From assembly GCA_021229015.1 (NCBI GenBank), contig CM037795.1, positions 19,239,166 through 19,303,165 on the forward strand: a stretch of DNA of 64,000 nucleotides, in the 5' to 3' direction. The notes under the pieces are model-generated. The model was given only the letters and a program-made list of their open reading frames with translations. It had not been told where the DNA came from and made no database searches. Positions 11,906 through 24,900 of the stretch are shown here, piece by piece. The stretch is from Solen grandis (taxonomy: Eukaryota; Mollusca; Bivalvia; Adapedonta; Solenidae). Position numbers and translations under genes: made by a program. Numbering within the stretch: position 1 is the first letter of the stretch; each line of letters opens with the position of its first letter.

Positions 11906-12269
11906 ACGAGCGAAACGATAAGTAGGTCCTGGCCTATATGTATAAAAATATCATTAAAATACAAACATCTACTGACTTATAACATATTAAATATGATCAA
12001 TTACACTGGAAACTATCTAAATCAAACACAAATCATGTATTTGATACCCCAAACAATTACATAGAAAAACATCGGTCACTTAGAATTATTACAATCACAG
12101 CATTGCATTCAAATGCAATACCAATTTGCACATGCGCTAAAATAAATAACCCGCCTATGACATCTCCGATCAACCGGGACATCCACGATTTTCACGCATC
12201 GTTTCAATACATGAACAATACCTGTATACAAAACTACACATGTATACGATCATTTGTTTGTCAGATATT

Positions 12270-13395
12270 GAATGTCAAACATGAGCAAGCTTTTCATCAA
12301 AAGTGGAGTACCGTGCTGTAATTCGTTACTTGCATTCAAAGGGTAAAACTGGTAAGGACATACATGCTGAGTTAATTGATGTGTATGGGTCTTCTGCAAC
12401 ATCTTATTCTCAAGTTAAATTCTGGGTTGGGGAGTCTAACGCGGTAGAACGTCTTTAGAAGATGAAGCCAGGTCTGGACGACCAGTTGATGCCACCGACG
12501 AAGAAATGTGTAATAAAGTCAGAGATCTGGTATACTCAGATAGGCGAAGTCAGGTTGAAGAAATAGCACAGGCATTAGGCATTTCACATGGTACCGTTTC
12601 AACAATTTTGCATGATCGTTTAGGGATGCGCAAGCTTATAGCCCTTTGGGTCCCAAAATCCCTTAGCAAATGAGCAAATGGCAACGAGAGCATCAGTATG
12701 CAGTGCGTTGTTGAAGCGTTTGAGGTCAAAAGATGAATTCCTTTTGCGTCTAGTTACTGTGGATGAGACTTGGGTGCATTATTATTAACCAGAAAATAAA
12801 GCCCAGAGTCGTCAGTGCGTAGGGCCGGGATCCACAAGGCCAAAGAAGTTCAACCATCTGCTGGCAAAGTGATGGCCACAGTATTTTGGGACACAAAGGG
12901 ACGTTATTTTGTTGGACATTTTACCCAAGAGAAGAACAATTACCGGAGCATACTATGCAAATTTGCTAGACCAGCTGAGGAACGCCATCTGCGAGAAACG
13001 CCGTGGTATACTCTCCAAAGGTGTTTTGCTGCAACAGGACAAAGCAAGAGTCCACACTTGTAAAGTTGCAATGGATGCTGTGGAGCGAAATGTGTATGAA
13101 TTAATACCGCACCCTGCCTACTCATCAGACCTGGCTCCTAGTGACTTCTTCCTTTTTCCTAATTTTGAAAAAGGATATACGTGGACGTCATTTCTAGTCT
13201 GACGAAGAAGTCGTGGCGGCAGTTGAGGAGTGGTTCCATGGAAAGGATCCAGACTTCTTCACTTCTGGGCTGATGGCACTTGAACACCGTTGGTCCAAGT
13301 GCATAGTCCTGGAGGGAAATTATATTGAAAAAGAAGAGATAGATCTCAACCCGAAATAGGTTAGGCTGGTTATTTATTGACTCGCCCTCGTATAT
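12270..13395 (+). mobile_element. Mariner-type element, inactivated, 5' end lost
   Basis: Conceptual reading across several frames gives a mariner/Tc1-superfamily transposase. An N-terminal helix-turn-helix region (12303-12660) carries GKTGKDIHAEL and ALGISHGTVS. The catalytic triad follows, with VTVDETWVHYY (first Asp), LLQQDKARVHT (second Asp) and YSSDLAPSDFFLFP (third Asp), consistent with D,D34D. Frame breaks near 12430, 12630, 12670, 12790 and 13170, plus in-frame stops, show it is dead. The right end is marked by GACTCGCCCTCG followed by TA at about 13380-13395. I find no matching left inverted repeat. Confidence 0.85.
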
Positions 13396-13849
13396 ACAGT
13401 ACTTAATAACAGTAATGTATATACAGTACTGAATACCGTCCATAAAAAAAGTTTAGCCGAACCTTTTTTTTTCACCTGATACAAATTTAACGTTTTCACT
13501 CGGGCAACACGTATCACTTCTCGATGAGAATTTATTCCATATTTTCTCAAAACAATCAAATATCCCCTATATATCAACCACAACTACTTACCCTATTCTA
13601 CTGTGTAGAGGTGACGTCACGCTAGCGTAGCGGTTTTAATGCCACTAACCTGAGGGATGTCGTGCATTCGGAACACCTCGCCCATTTCTACGAAATAGAA
13701 AAAGACCAATCTCCAAGCAGAGTTGTCGTTCGTTCCTCCCTAAACCAATGAATGTATTGTGAGCCGATGTGAAAGAGAGTGGGAAAAGGCTAGGAAAAGG
13801 GAGAAGTGTTCCGAATGGGATATTGTGGTCCGGAAGTAAATTATACTGC

Positions 13850-13985
13850 GGATGCAAAGGCTGTGGGTTCTAATTCCCTGGTAGGGACAAAAATCTTTCA
13901 TGACTTTACCAGCACCGAAAAACTGGTAAAAACCAGTTGTCATCAAGGATCAGTGTTAGAGACTTGTTTCCAAAAACAGACTTAA
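13850..13985 (+). repeat. SINE family 3-like fragment
   Basis: A B-box-like GTGGGTTCTAATTCC is followed by the family 3 body (CATGACTTTACCAGCACC, GGATCAGTG, ACTTGTTTCC). It lacks a clear A box. Confidence 0.5.
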
Positions 13986-14559
13986 AAGTTTAAACAAAAA
14001 TAAATCCTGACTGCAAAAATAAGACACAACATGGCTCTCGAAATAAGGCACATTCATTTACAGTAGCGCGAATGAAAAAACATGGGGAGTGAAAAATGTA
14101 GGACATCAGTTGCGGGTGTTATTTTTCTCACGTCCTTCCGAATATCGTACCCTCCACAAATAAATACTCCGTACTTGAAGTTCTAGCAGCTGTCAATATT
14201 TGCACCTTTCTGTAAACTGTACTGCAAAACAGCTCTCCAGTAAAGTGTATTTAGCATACAAACGTATTGCAAAAGTCTTCTTTAAAATGAAGGTATAGGT
14301 AAACTATTTTTATGGAAGACTAAATTCCGCCCGGAAATATACACTTACACGCAAACTTACATTCAGTTGCAAAAGAAAGTGAGCACTGAGCACTAAATAT
14401 GTCATAATGAATTGAAATGTATTATTTAAAAGTTGCATTGTGCTCAAATCCATTAACTATCAATATTTTCGAGAACCAAGAACATGATGAAAGAAATAGC
14501 ACATCTACATTAATGAGAACCTAGGGGTATTTTTTGAAGCTCATAGTTAAAAATAAACA

Positions 14560-15427
14560 AGAGGGCCATGATGGCCCTGAATCGCTCACCTGAGTACCAT
14601 TGCTTCAACTGATGTCAAGGTTTTTAAACAGACAAGGATTCTGATATAACTTAATCTAAAACACTTTACCCCTGACAATACTACACACCAAATATCTAAG
14701 CAATGGGCCATATGGTTTCAGAGAAGACTTGGGCGCAGGGTCATTTATCACCGTAGGGCCAAGACTTTGAAAATCTTTGTAATGAACCATTAGATGCTAT
14801 TGCATACCAAAAATCTTAGCTCTAGGCCTTATTGATTCATAGAAGAAGATTTTTTAAGATTTTCCTATTTAACTCTATGTAAAACAAGTGACCCTGGTGT
14901 GGGGTCATTTATCACCATTGGGCTATGATTTGTACAATCTTGGTAGTGGCCCATAAGATGATGCTACATACCAAATATCTAAGCTCTAGGCCTTATGGAT
15001 TCATAGAAGAAGATTTTTTAAGATTTTCCTATATAACTCTGTGTAAAACAAGTGACCCCTGGTGCGGGGTCATTTATCACCATAGGGCTATGATTTGTAC
15101 AATCTTGGTAGTGGCCCATAAGATGATGCTACATACCAAATATCTTAGCTCTAGGCTTTATGGATTCATAGAAGAAGACTTTTTAAGATTTTCCTATATC
15201 ACTCTATGTAAAACAAGTGACCCCTGGTGCGGGGTCATTTATCATCATAGGGCTATGATTTGTACAATCTTGGTAGTGGCCCATAAGATGATGCTACATA
15301 CCAAATATCTAAGCTCTATGCCTTGCAGTTTTGCAGAAGAAGATTTTCAAAGTTTGCATTTTTAAAATCTATTTTTAGCTCCTGTGACCTAATTATTCAA
15401 TGGACCAGAACCATTTATACAACTTTA
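14560..15427 (+). repeat. Element with a 165-bp tandem repeat, cut by the assembly gap
   Basis: Starts with AACAAGAGGGCCATGATGGCCCTGA-type sequence holding a short palindrome, then degrades into units of exactly 165 bp; TGATTTGTACAATC recurs at 14926, 15091 and 15256. Because 165 is a multiple of three, a repetitive open frame of 146 codons appears, which I take as accidental. Repeats of about 160 bp inside non-autonomous elements are known in bivalves; whether this belongs to those families cannot be decided here. Confidence 0.8.
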
Positions 15428-15527
15428 NNNNNNNNNNNNNNNNNNNNNNNNNNNNNNNNNNNNNNNNNNNNNNNNNNNNNNNNNNNNNNNNNNNNNNNNN
15501 NNNNNNNNNNNNNNNNNNNNNNNNNNN
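15428..15527. other. Assembly gap of exactly 100 N
   Basis: A 100-N run is a conventional placeholder for a gap of unknown size. It sits at the edge of the 165-bp repeat array and downstream of the last visible exon of the Pif-like gene, so further exons may be missing. Confidence 0.98.
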
Positions 15528-15810
15528 TACTTAAGCAGTTTTCATTTTCGAATCGAGGCAAATTATGCTGCTTGTGTAAGCTTATAAGGATGTCATATAC
15601 CACTGTTATGGCCACACTGCCAAACTAGCTTAAATCAGTTCCCTTGCTCGAGCTGTCTCGTGTAGACAAAGTCTTCAAATGACTGTCGATGAGACGTAAA
15701 AACTTCAGTAAACAAGCAAACATAGAGACAAAATTAGAATATAAACAAGCCAATTAGCAAAGAAAAAGACTTTAAAATTTGTGACAATACTGTAAGTAAA
15801 GCATTATTAC

Positions 15811-15963
15811 TTGTAGCTGAAGCCAGCTTCTCGGTCCGACAGTGACACTGCAATTTATCGAACTCGGTGCCTTCCGGACATTGACGAACCATCAAACCGA
15901 GGCCAGCAACGCTCTCGAAGTAAAAATGGCGGTTGGTATCCATTGGCAATAGTTTACATTGGG
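15811..15963 (-). CDS. Pif-like exon 8: end of second chitin-binding segment
   Basis: QCKLLPMDTNRHFYFES, then RQCPEGTEFDKLQCHC, the usual closing half of the domain in Pif-like proteins. It probably ends at a GTAATA donor; alternatively it reads on to a stop within about 80 bases. Confidence 0.8.
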
Positions 15964-18900
15964 CTGAAATGAAAACTTGCAAAAGTTATACATACAAAGA
16001 ATTCGTTATTTTTTCGTTGATATTTGACGAATGTTGCCGCTGGGTTGTGTTCTAAAAAATGTTCGGACTGGTGTGTGTAAGTGTGTGTTTGTTGATTGGG
16101 AGAGTAAAATTCGACTCCCACATAAGTTTCAAACATTTTAAGTTTACATCTTGTTCTTCTTTTTTTGTTATTACATGTTACCTATGTAATTTCGAACCTG
16201 AAAATAAAAGTAATGCATGAAACTTAAAATGTTTGCAAGGGAACTATTCCAACAAACTTTACTGTATTGTATATGAATATCATTTCTTGATACATGTACT
16301 ATATATAGTTCAGTTAATTATCGAGATCAAGATACATATATCATATTATTTTGAAGTGAAAGACATGTAATGCATTACAAGTAATGACAAGCTTGGTTTT
16401 ACACAAGCGTAAAATGGCTGCCGAAACAAATGTAAGAAGATACCATCATTATCATCAATCAATGGGACCGGATGGTCCGGTATTTAGGTACAGGTCCCGG
16501 GATTTACAATAGGATGTCCCTATAGAATACACTCTAAAAGAATAGCCTAGACAACGACTGGATAAAAAAAACTAGGTTTGCAAAAAAAAAAACAATAATA
16601 AAAAAATATTTTGGGTTTTCTATTTAAGTGAGTGTATTTTCATGATATTTCTTCTTGAAAAAAAAACAACAACATGCTATAATTATTTTAAATGCAAAAA
16701 ATATTTAGTCGTAGGACCACAGTAACGTAGTAACACACAAGACATTTGAAAAATAAGACTCGGATACCGAAATGCATCGTGGCATAAAGGGATATGGTAG
16801 ATTTTTTCATATCACGTGCGCATGCGATGGCTATTGAATGCAAACATGGTGGGTATTCTTTGCTATGAGAGAATATAAATTGGATAAGCAAAACGCGATA
16901 ACATATTATGTATCATTACACTTTTTCTCTATCTAAAATACGGAAATATTAATTGAAAATGAATATTATCTTACATGCGGCCGTGACAGCCGGAAGTGGG
17001 CCAAAATCGAGGCAGGTATCCGTGCAGTTGATGTCAAGAACACATCCTCTTCCCGGGAACGTAGGCCGCACCCATCGGACAGCACGTGGGCACGGAACCG
17101 CCCGTGTTACAGCTCCAGTAGGCCCTGCAGTTGTTCGGGTGTTGGTAGGATTGTAGAGCCGGGTGGTAACACGGATCTGAATAAATTGTCGTTGCCATTA
17201 ATTTTAATAAAATACAAAATTCGTTCAAAATGCAAATCGTTCTCGGCGGACACGTGCCCCTCATGATCGGAATGTGAGGGTTCGATCTGTTCGCGTTAAA
17301 CTGGTACTTGTACGGCACCATTTCTTGGGGTCATCGTATAAGGCTGTATCCAGGAGGAATGGCCTAATGCCCGGATGATATCTCTTGTAGATAAGAGTCC
17401 TCAAACGACTGGAATGTTGCTGATGTGCAAACATTCATAATTTTAGCAATGTTTTTTGTTAAGGATAAACGGCTTCGTGAGGTCATTTTTTTAAAAATGC
17501 TTGACGGAAGACTTGGAAAACTTGTTTGTACATTGTTTACAAAGTAAATAAACTCGAGGCAACAATCATGTGCAATTTATATGAATGCAATTAAATTTAT
17601 GAAATTTATAAATAAGATGACGTGAACACTTTCGACTGACCTCTTGAGCACGTGCTTTCCTCGTGATATTTGCAGACGACATTTTGATCGTCGAATAGTG
17701 TCTCAAACGGACATCGGGCCCTGTCTACTTTCATGACGCCATTCTGTTCGTAACACTGGTAGAATTCTGTACAGCTGTCTTGCACATGCGTGTAACCGAT
17801 GCCGTTGACGAATTTGGCTTTGGAGCAACGGCCTGTAACAAAGACGGTTTCTTCAACATTGTCTTAATGAAATATTACTTCATGCAGAAATATCTCTTTA
17901 ACAATTTCACTGATTATATTTGTGTCATATCACCGAGTGAAACTTGATAAAGCATCGGTATTCGTGAAAAAGAAAAAAACATGAATCACTTCAAATTAAT
18001 CTTATCGTATGAATTCAAAAAGTTACACATCTCTTCTAAAACTTCCCTTATGAACAATACATTCGTTCTTACCCAATAGCAAGAATTATGAAGCATACCT
18101 GCTTCTTTCAAAAGCTCAATTTCACCTTGATCTACAGGTATATTCGTGTTTTTAAATGTACTGCTTTGATTTTATCAAAAATAAAATCAATGCATTAAAA
18201 ACTGACTGAAAAAAAACAACAAAAAAACTTACGCAGTGCAATTTCCGTCTCGTTCTTCGCAATGGCTGGTGGTGCAGCTGGTGTGATCGTCGGAGTTACC
18301 TCCCTTAGTGTCGTCTGCGGCTCTTTCACAGGGTTTAAAGGTACATTAAAATCCAAACTAGGCATTTCCGGAAAGTCAAAGAGCTGTTGGATCGGATTTG
18401 CAGCAATTAAGTTTTTCGTCGACATCATTAAATCTCGAGACTTGGATATACTGTTTACAATACTGGACTGTATATCACTATTCGGAATACTCTTCGTTTT
18501 AGGTGTTTCCATTGGAGGAAGAACGTCTATTTTTAGACCCGGTGGCATGTTTATAAGCTGTGACATCAGTTCCGGTGCTAAGGGAACCAATGTAAATGAG
18601 TGCACCTTAGATGCAGTCTTTGGCGGGAAATTTATGAATGGCCGCCTAGTAGCAGGAGTAACTGTAGTCGCAGCAGTTGGAGTAGCGACTGTTGTAGCAA
18701 CGGAGGGTACCACTTTTACCACGTTGTTAACCACGTTGCTAGGAAAAGGCGTCGGCAATGGCGTCGAATGCAAATCGATGAGCTCGTGCCCTGGTAAGAA
18801 GTTATTCAAATAAACAATTAGGCCTATATGCATGCTTTTTTTCCAGGTTCTCTGTGTGTAAACTATTCTGACCGTTTCCTGGTGGAAAATTCCTAACTTA

Positions 18901-21900
18901 AACAGTCGTGTTTCATACACTAGAATTGTTCATCGAGAAAGTTTCCAAAGAGAACAATATTGTATTTCTAAAGCGCCTTGGAAAGGGTCTAATTCATACA
19001 CAGAAAAAAAAATCCAAATTTATGTTCAAATTTCTTATAGCTTTTATTGTGGAAATATTTTCCAATGATAAAACAGAATTGTTCTCTTATTTTATTATTT
19101 TTCTCATTTTTTGTATGGAGTACTTTTATACTAAAGCAATTTGTCTTTTATGTTTAAGGAAAGGTTTCAATAAGCCTAGCATAGGCTTTCAACCTGATCC
19201 TAGTGACCTTGTATTTGATATGACATTTCTGTGTAATTTTCGTTAATAAAATATGTTTAAACTAATTTATACATATATATTACTTTATTTTGGAATAGAA
19301 TAACTATATAACGGAAAGGTAAATTGATGCTGTTTCCTTTTTTATCTTATTCTTTGGTTACTTCCCCTCACAATTTTTCATGGTATCTAACCATATATTT
19401 CAATAAAATTTTGACATAATTCATATTTTTAAACTTTATTATATGATTTCTAAAGGGACTAAAACCTTTTGGGGGGATTCTTTTATAGATACATAATTCT
19501 CATTTAGTTACGGTTAATTTGTTATATACATATGTTTTATTATATATATATATATTGTTGCTATGGCAACAATGGGGCTTGATAGAGGTAATGACTTTGA
19601 GCTTACCAGCACAGCTTTCCTTGCCGAGGAACTTGACTGTGTCAGACAGGAGCTTTGAAGAGAGCTCAAGCGGCATGAGGTGATAGGCATTGCTCTTGGT
19701 GGAGGCGATCTTTACTAACTCTGGAAACTGAAGAGTCAATTTATGTTATCATATCAGTGTTCAGAAGGACCGTATTTTAAACTAGGTTCTTAATTTAATT
19801 TATAAAATTTGGTAACTTGGGTTTTTCGCATATACAATAAACAATTATTATTAAAATTAAATAAAAGTAAAATATTTAATTTGTAAAAAAAAAAATGACA
19901 GTCAATTCCATGTAGGGCGGATTTTGTTACAATCTACTGGGTATATAATATAGTGTTTAGCGAATATACGTGAGTCTCATTATTTACTTTTACATATTAA
20001 AATTGTAAAAATTCGATTTTTAAGTTTACCGAAAAACCTTACGTTAGACGGCCTGCCACTTTGAAATTTTAATTTGACTCATAGGTTTTGTTTGTTTTTT
20101 TTTGTTGTTAATAATTGATTTTCATTTTTATTCGTAAAAACAATCTTTCAAGTATCATAAGAAATGGAGGTTAAAATACCTGATAATCCCGGATACCGTC
20201 ATCCCAAACGCCTAATTGGCGATGAGGAGGAACATACGCGCTCGCCAGCGTCTTTCACGACCTGAGCCTCCGCGATTGTTGCCTTCTCGAACTTGGCCCG
20301 CCCGTCCGTTATAACCACGCCTATCCGCAACACACCAGGTCTTCCTGGAATCATTTTTATATCTCTTTGAAACATGATATAACTGGCGGTTGCATATACT
20401 ACTCAGGGTTTGCGGTAAGCACCAATAGTATACTCAGCAAAAAGGAAGTTTTCAATACTTACCTGAAAGTATTATTTTTGTCCTAAAATGGACATTTTTT
20501 TGTTATTAAAGTTAATGAATGGGTCTTTTAATTGATAAGAATTAAAATTGTTAGAATTAATTAACAAAGGTTCCGCAACAATAATTTAAGTTGAATATAC
20601 AACTCTATATTTTAGATAATATTAAATTTAAATAGTGGATGTTAATTGAAAATTTGTGGAATGAGAGGACGTTTTGTTGTTTTCTGTTGTTGATTTTGTT
20701 GTTATCGTTGTTGTTGTTGTTGTTTTTTTTTAAATCTCAAAATTAAGATTTTATACTTTCGGATGTTTGCATTAAATCAAAGGTTTGGGTATATAAGGGC
20801 TGGTTGTGAAATTTCAAGAGATATGGACAAATATAACATAAGTTATGACATTTCATTTCACAGTGACACATGATATGTGGTGCTTAGCAAACTTTGAGTA
20901 GTATATCTGACAATAAATGTCTGCTACATAGTTTCACAATGTTGTAACTGCACGAGTATTAGATAACGAACTATCTAACATTGATTAGTAGCAGACTATA
21001 AGAAGATAATGCCTCTTTTTAATGCAGCTAAAACAAGACCATTTAAATTGGGTTTAGACCTGGAAATCACTAAAATACTGCATATTTGTTTAAACTGCGA
21101 CAACTTCAAACTAAAGACCGCCGTGGTCAAGTGGTAAAGTACCATGACCGCGGATGGTTGTGGGTTAGAATCCCGCTTGGGAAAATAATGTTTGTTGACC
21201 TTCCAGGGCGCAAAGTACTGGTCCAAACCAGGAACAGTCGAGAGGGATTAGTACGTTTTATTTTCCAATCAACGTATAAAGAAATACATGTGCATATGTA
21301 TTAAAACATATAATAATTGCAAGAAAAATTAAAGTGTCAGTGGCATGAGCCCATAACATTAAACAATCGACTAGCAAAAGCATCAGTTGCGTTCAAATAT
21401 AAGCCTCTATTGCCCTTTAAAAAAGTTGGACAACTGAACAAGAATTTAACAATTACGTGTACTTAGATCGTGAACTTAACCCGAGTAAATGACCTTAGGT
21501 CAAGACCATGATGCAACCCCTGGTCATGGGCAACTTTTGTGCAAACGTATGTTAAAAGGTTACATACTTATAGTTCGAAAATGAAAGAAGGGTAGAAAGA
21601 GACAGACAGACGAATGAAAAAGAGAGACAAGCTGATTCCAATATACAAAGATGTGGGATAAAGATTCATTGTTTGACGATATTTGGTCAGCAGACGACAA
21701 TACTGACCGTCCGTGCCAAACATCTGTTCCATCTTGACCAGCCCGAGGTCTGTCCGGCTGCCTTCTTGGGTTGTGTTAAATTATTCAACCCCGCAAACAA
21801 AGTGTCCTTATCCGACGAGGACGACAATAGCATGGTGTCCCCGACGGCTGAGCTGATGACGGCGACTCCGACACGGATTGTCTGCAGACCAACGTCAGAT

Positions 21901-24900
21901 AGCTGTGTAAACCGACGAAGGAATTCGGTTTGTTGCTTAAATTCGTCAGGAGAAATGCTGTCAGAACCATCAAGTAGAAAAATGACGTCGGCAGTCGGTC
22001 GGCAACCTGAAATATTGTTACACTGCTGTAAGAAGATACCAACAATATATCTGCTTTACCGCAAGCTATATCAATTAGTGTCACTCATTTTAGACGAAAA
22101 GGGATGTTTATCACTTATACGTGTACCAGAGGAATTGCATGGCTTAATGTATTTAGTGAATAAAATACATATAAGATAACAGAAGAAACGGCTTGCGTAA
22201 TTATTTGCAGTATATTTTATTGAAAAAAAAAAATTCTTTCCACATTCAAATAAATACATCTCAAAAGTTTTTCATATGGTCAAGTTTAAGAAAATAAATC
22301 GTATCATGCAACGATTCTCAAAAAAAGTGTCACGTTTTTCAATCTCTGCAATAACGTTATGAGGATACAGAATACATATGGAATCAATATCTAAAAACAA
22401 ATATATATGTATATGCACATAAACATTGAAAAGCATGATTTCTATGAAACGTTCACTCTTTGTTTATATACAGTAAAACCAGACCATTGAGACCAACATT
22501 TATAAACGTGACGCACGGCATTTTAAAATTCCGTAGTATCGTGTTAACCTGATCACACATCGTATCGTCATGCATCGAACATCGTATCGTCATGCATTGA
22601 ACATCGCATCGTACTGTCGTGATGTCTAGGCCTATGTGCATTGTTTGCTGCTGATAAATCGATGAACAATGTTACAATACGGTAGTACGATTCGTTGCAC
22701 GACACTGTGATACGATACGATATCCAAAGGTATGACACAATATACGAGATTGCGACAGTGAGTTACGACATTACGACATTTAGATATGGCGGTCGTGTAA
22801 AATGTTGTGCGACAAAATTTAAAATGTCGTATCGTAGTATCGTGATATGGTATCGCAATGTCGTGATTTCGTATCGTGCAGTCGCATTGTCGACCTATTC
22901 GATTAGATATATCGCGATATATGCCACACCTAATAGGTTGCCGTACATGTTGCCTAAATGTCTGATTCTTAAAAACTTCTTTGTTTTGATAAAAATATTA
23001 TTTTTTCGCTATCGCCTGTACTCTATGAACCTGGTGAAGTTGTCAATGGTGGTATATTGAATTTCTTAAACAGATTTTTTTTCTGCAATACCATTGACGT
23101 GAGGACCAGGACAATAATCCTCACGGCCGACGTGCCAATAGCCTTGGTCGTGTCACAAACACGGCCATTCATTACGCAAACCGTACGCTTAAACCTAAAC
23201 ATAACTTGTCAGTCATATCTTACTTTGATACATTCATTTAAGAATGAGATGACAGGTTATACATAGAGGCAACTTTAAAAACAATGTTTCTTTGTGCATG
23301 TCATAAATATAAAATGAATGTTTACTGGTACAACTAGAACATTAAGAATTGCATTGTTGTTTTAAGACATATTCTAATAATGAAATGAGATAAATTTTCA
23401 AGTGAGGGTAAATTTGGTCATATTTTTAAACCACAACATAAGTATTAATTTACAGTATTTAATGTCTAGTAAATTACAAACGTATGTTGTTTTGTTTTGT
23501 TTTTTGTTATGCTATTTCAATGTTTGTTAGTAGTGCATTTTTGTGCGGCCTTACTGAAGTATCACGCCGTAGACATGTGGCATGCTACCACATCCAGTCA
23601 GCTTTTCCTTTACATTAACAGGGCTGGGAATGAGAACTGCGTCTTACCCTTCTTTTTGTAAACAAATGCCGCCATCTTAGAAAGCATACGGTATACATTA
23701 TATTTTGTTTCTTAAGGAAATGCCTGATAACAAAATATATATGAACACGTCCCTAAACTTTCCACTTCATTTGGTGTATGTAACTTGCAAATCTTTTTCG
23801 AAAAACAAAAGTTATAGCGAGCTGGAAATTGACATGGACGAGAATTTATGCGCGGAATTGATCTGTGATTAGTTAATTCAAATCAGCGAGTTATACCGAG
23901 TATTGCCGAACCCCTGGTGAAAGGTCTATTGGCGCGCGCGACGTAACAGAACAACTACTTGAATTTCGAAGTTTTGTGTGCGCGCTTGACAGAATGATAG
24001 AATTAAATATGGTATTAACTGGAGCCTTAAAAGATAAATCTATATGGATGGTCGCCACAGTGCCCAAGCTAGGCCTAAATGGTGTCAGCCTTTACCTGTG
24101 CTGACCAAATATACTCTTTTCTCTCTACCTTTAATTTTATTTGGATCTTTACTCACCGCTTGGATTAATTAATTTGGTGTTTAAAAGAGCATTACTCTGA
24201 ATACGGCAGTTCATTGCCATTTTTGTCTGTCACGATACGTATCACGATTTTTTTTTTTCAAACGATACAATTCACGATACGTTTTGCAGAATGAGTTGCG
24301 ATTCGTATTGCTATATTCAAGTGGCGATGCAATACGTATCAATACTTACTTTCATACTTGAAATCAGAAGGTGTTAATAAATACAACAAAAAAACTTCTT
24401 TACATATTCACAGCATTTATTCCAAAACACAGGTTATCAACTATAACAAAAACAAAGCATAAATACTGTTAAGTATCAAATAAACAATCATTGTGAAAGT
24501 AAAAAGAAAAAAAAAGAACATTGTATTCTGACTTTTTCCGTGAAAATGACATGCGGCAGCATATATATAAGCACGTTGCGAATATCACGTGTGGTCAGTT
24601 GTATCGATGCATCGGAATGTAAATTCTGCATATCATCATTTTAAAATTTCTTTCCGATGCATGCATCGAGGACAAGGCATATCGTGATGCCTCAATGAAT
24701 CGTTACAAGTCTAACTGAAATAGGTGAGTAAGGTCAGCATTACTAGTCCTGGTATGTCCTGTATATATGCTGAGCGCCAAACAGGGGGCTACCAGTACTA
24801 TTTTAATACTTTTGGTGTGTCACGGTCAGAGGTAATGGTAATTTAATGTCTACACTAATATTAACTGTTTGAAACTATGCATAAAAATTACAATTCCGTA

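Larger units (their letters stand above)
9889..12269. other. Intergenic stretch downstream of the LPMO gene; no gene seen
   Basis: The first several hundred bases are probably LPMO 3' UTR; an AATAAA lies at 10793-10798. The rest holds a decayed transposon-like repeat (10880-11150), a TTTA microsatellite, a reverse tRNA-like fragment (11325-11410) and a SINE. Confidence 0.5.

Noticed and set aside
14925..15365. 146-codon open frame with a repeated 55-residue unit
   Set aside because: Explained by a 165-bp tandem repeat whose period is a multiple of three; no domain and no start context.
18262..18813. 183-codon plus-strand open frame
   Set aside because: Shadow of the Pro/Thr-rich exon on the minus strand, which fits splice sites and phase.
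22695..23060. 121-codon open frame
   Set aside because: Made of ATCGTATCG-type repeat units and flank; no coding character.
23080..23175. Possible extra exon of the Pif-like gene (minus strand)
   Set aside because: The signal-peptide exon at 27473 joins in phase directly to the VWA exon at 22006, so none is needed, and the segment has no VWA likeness.
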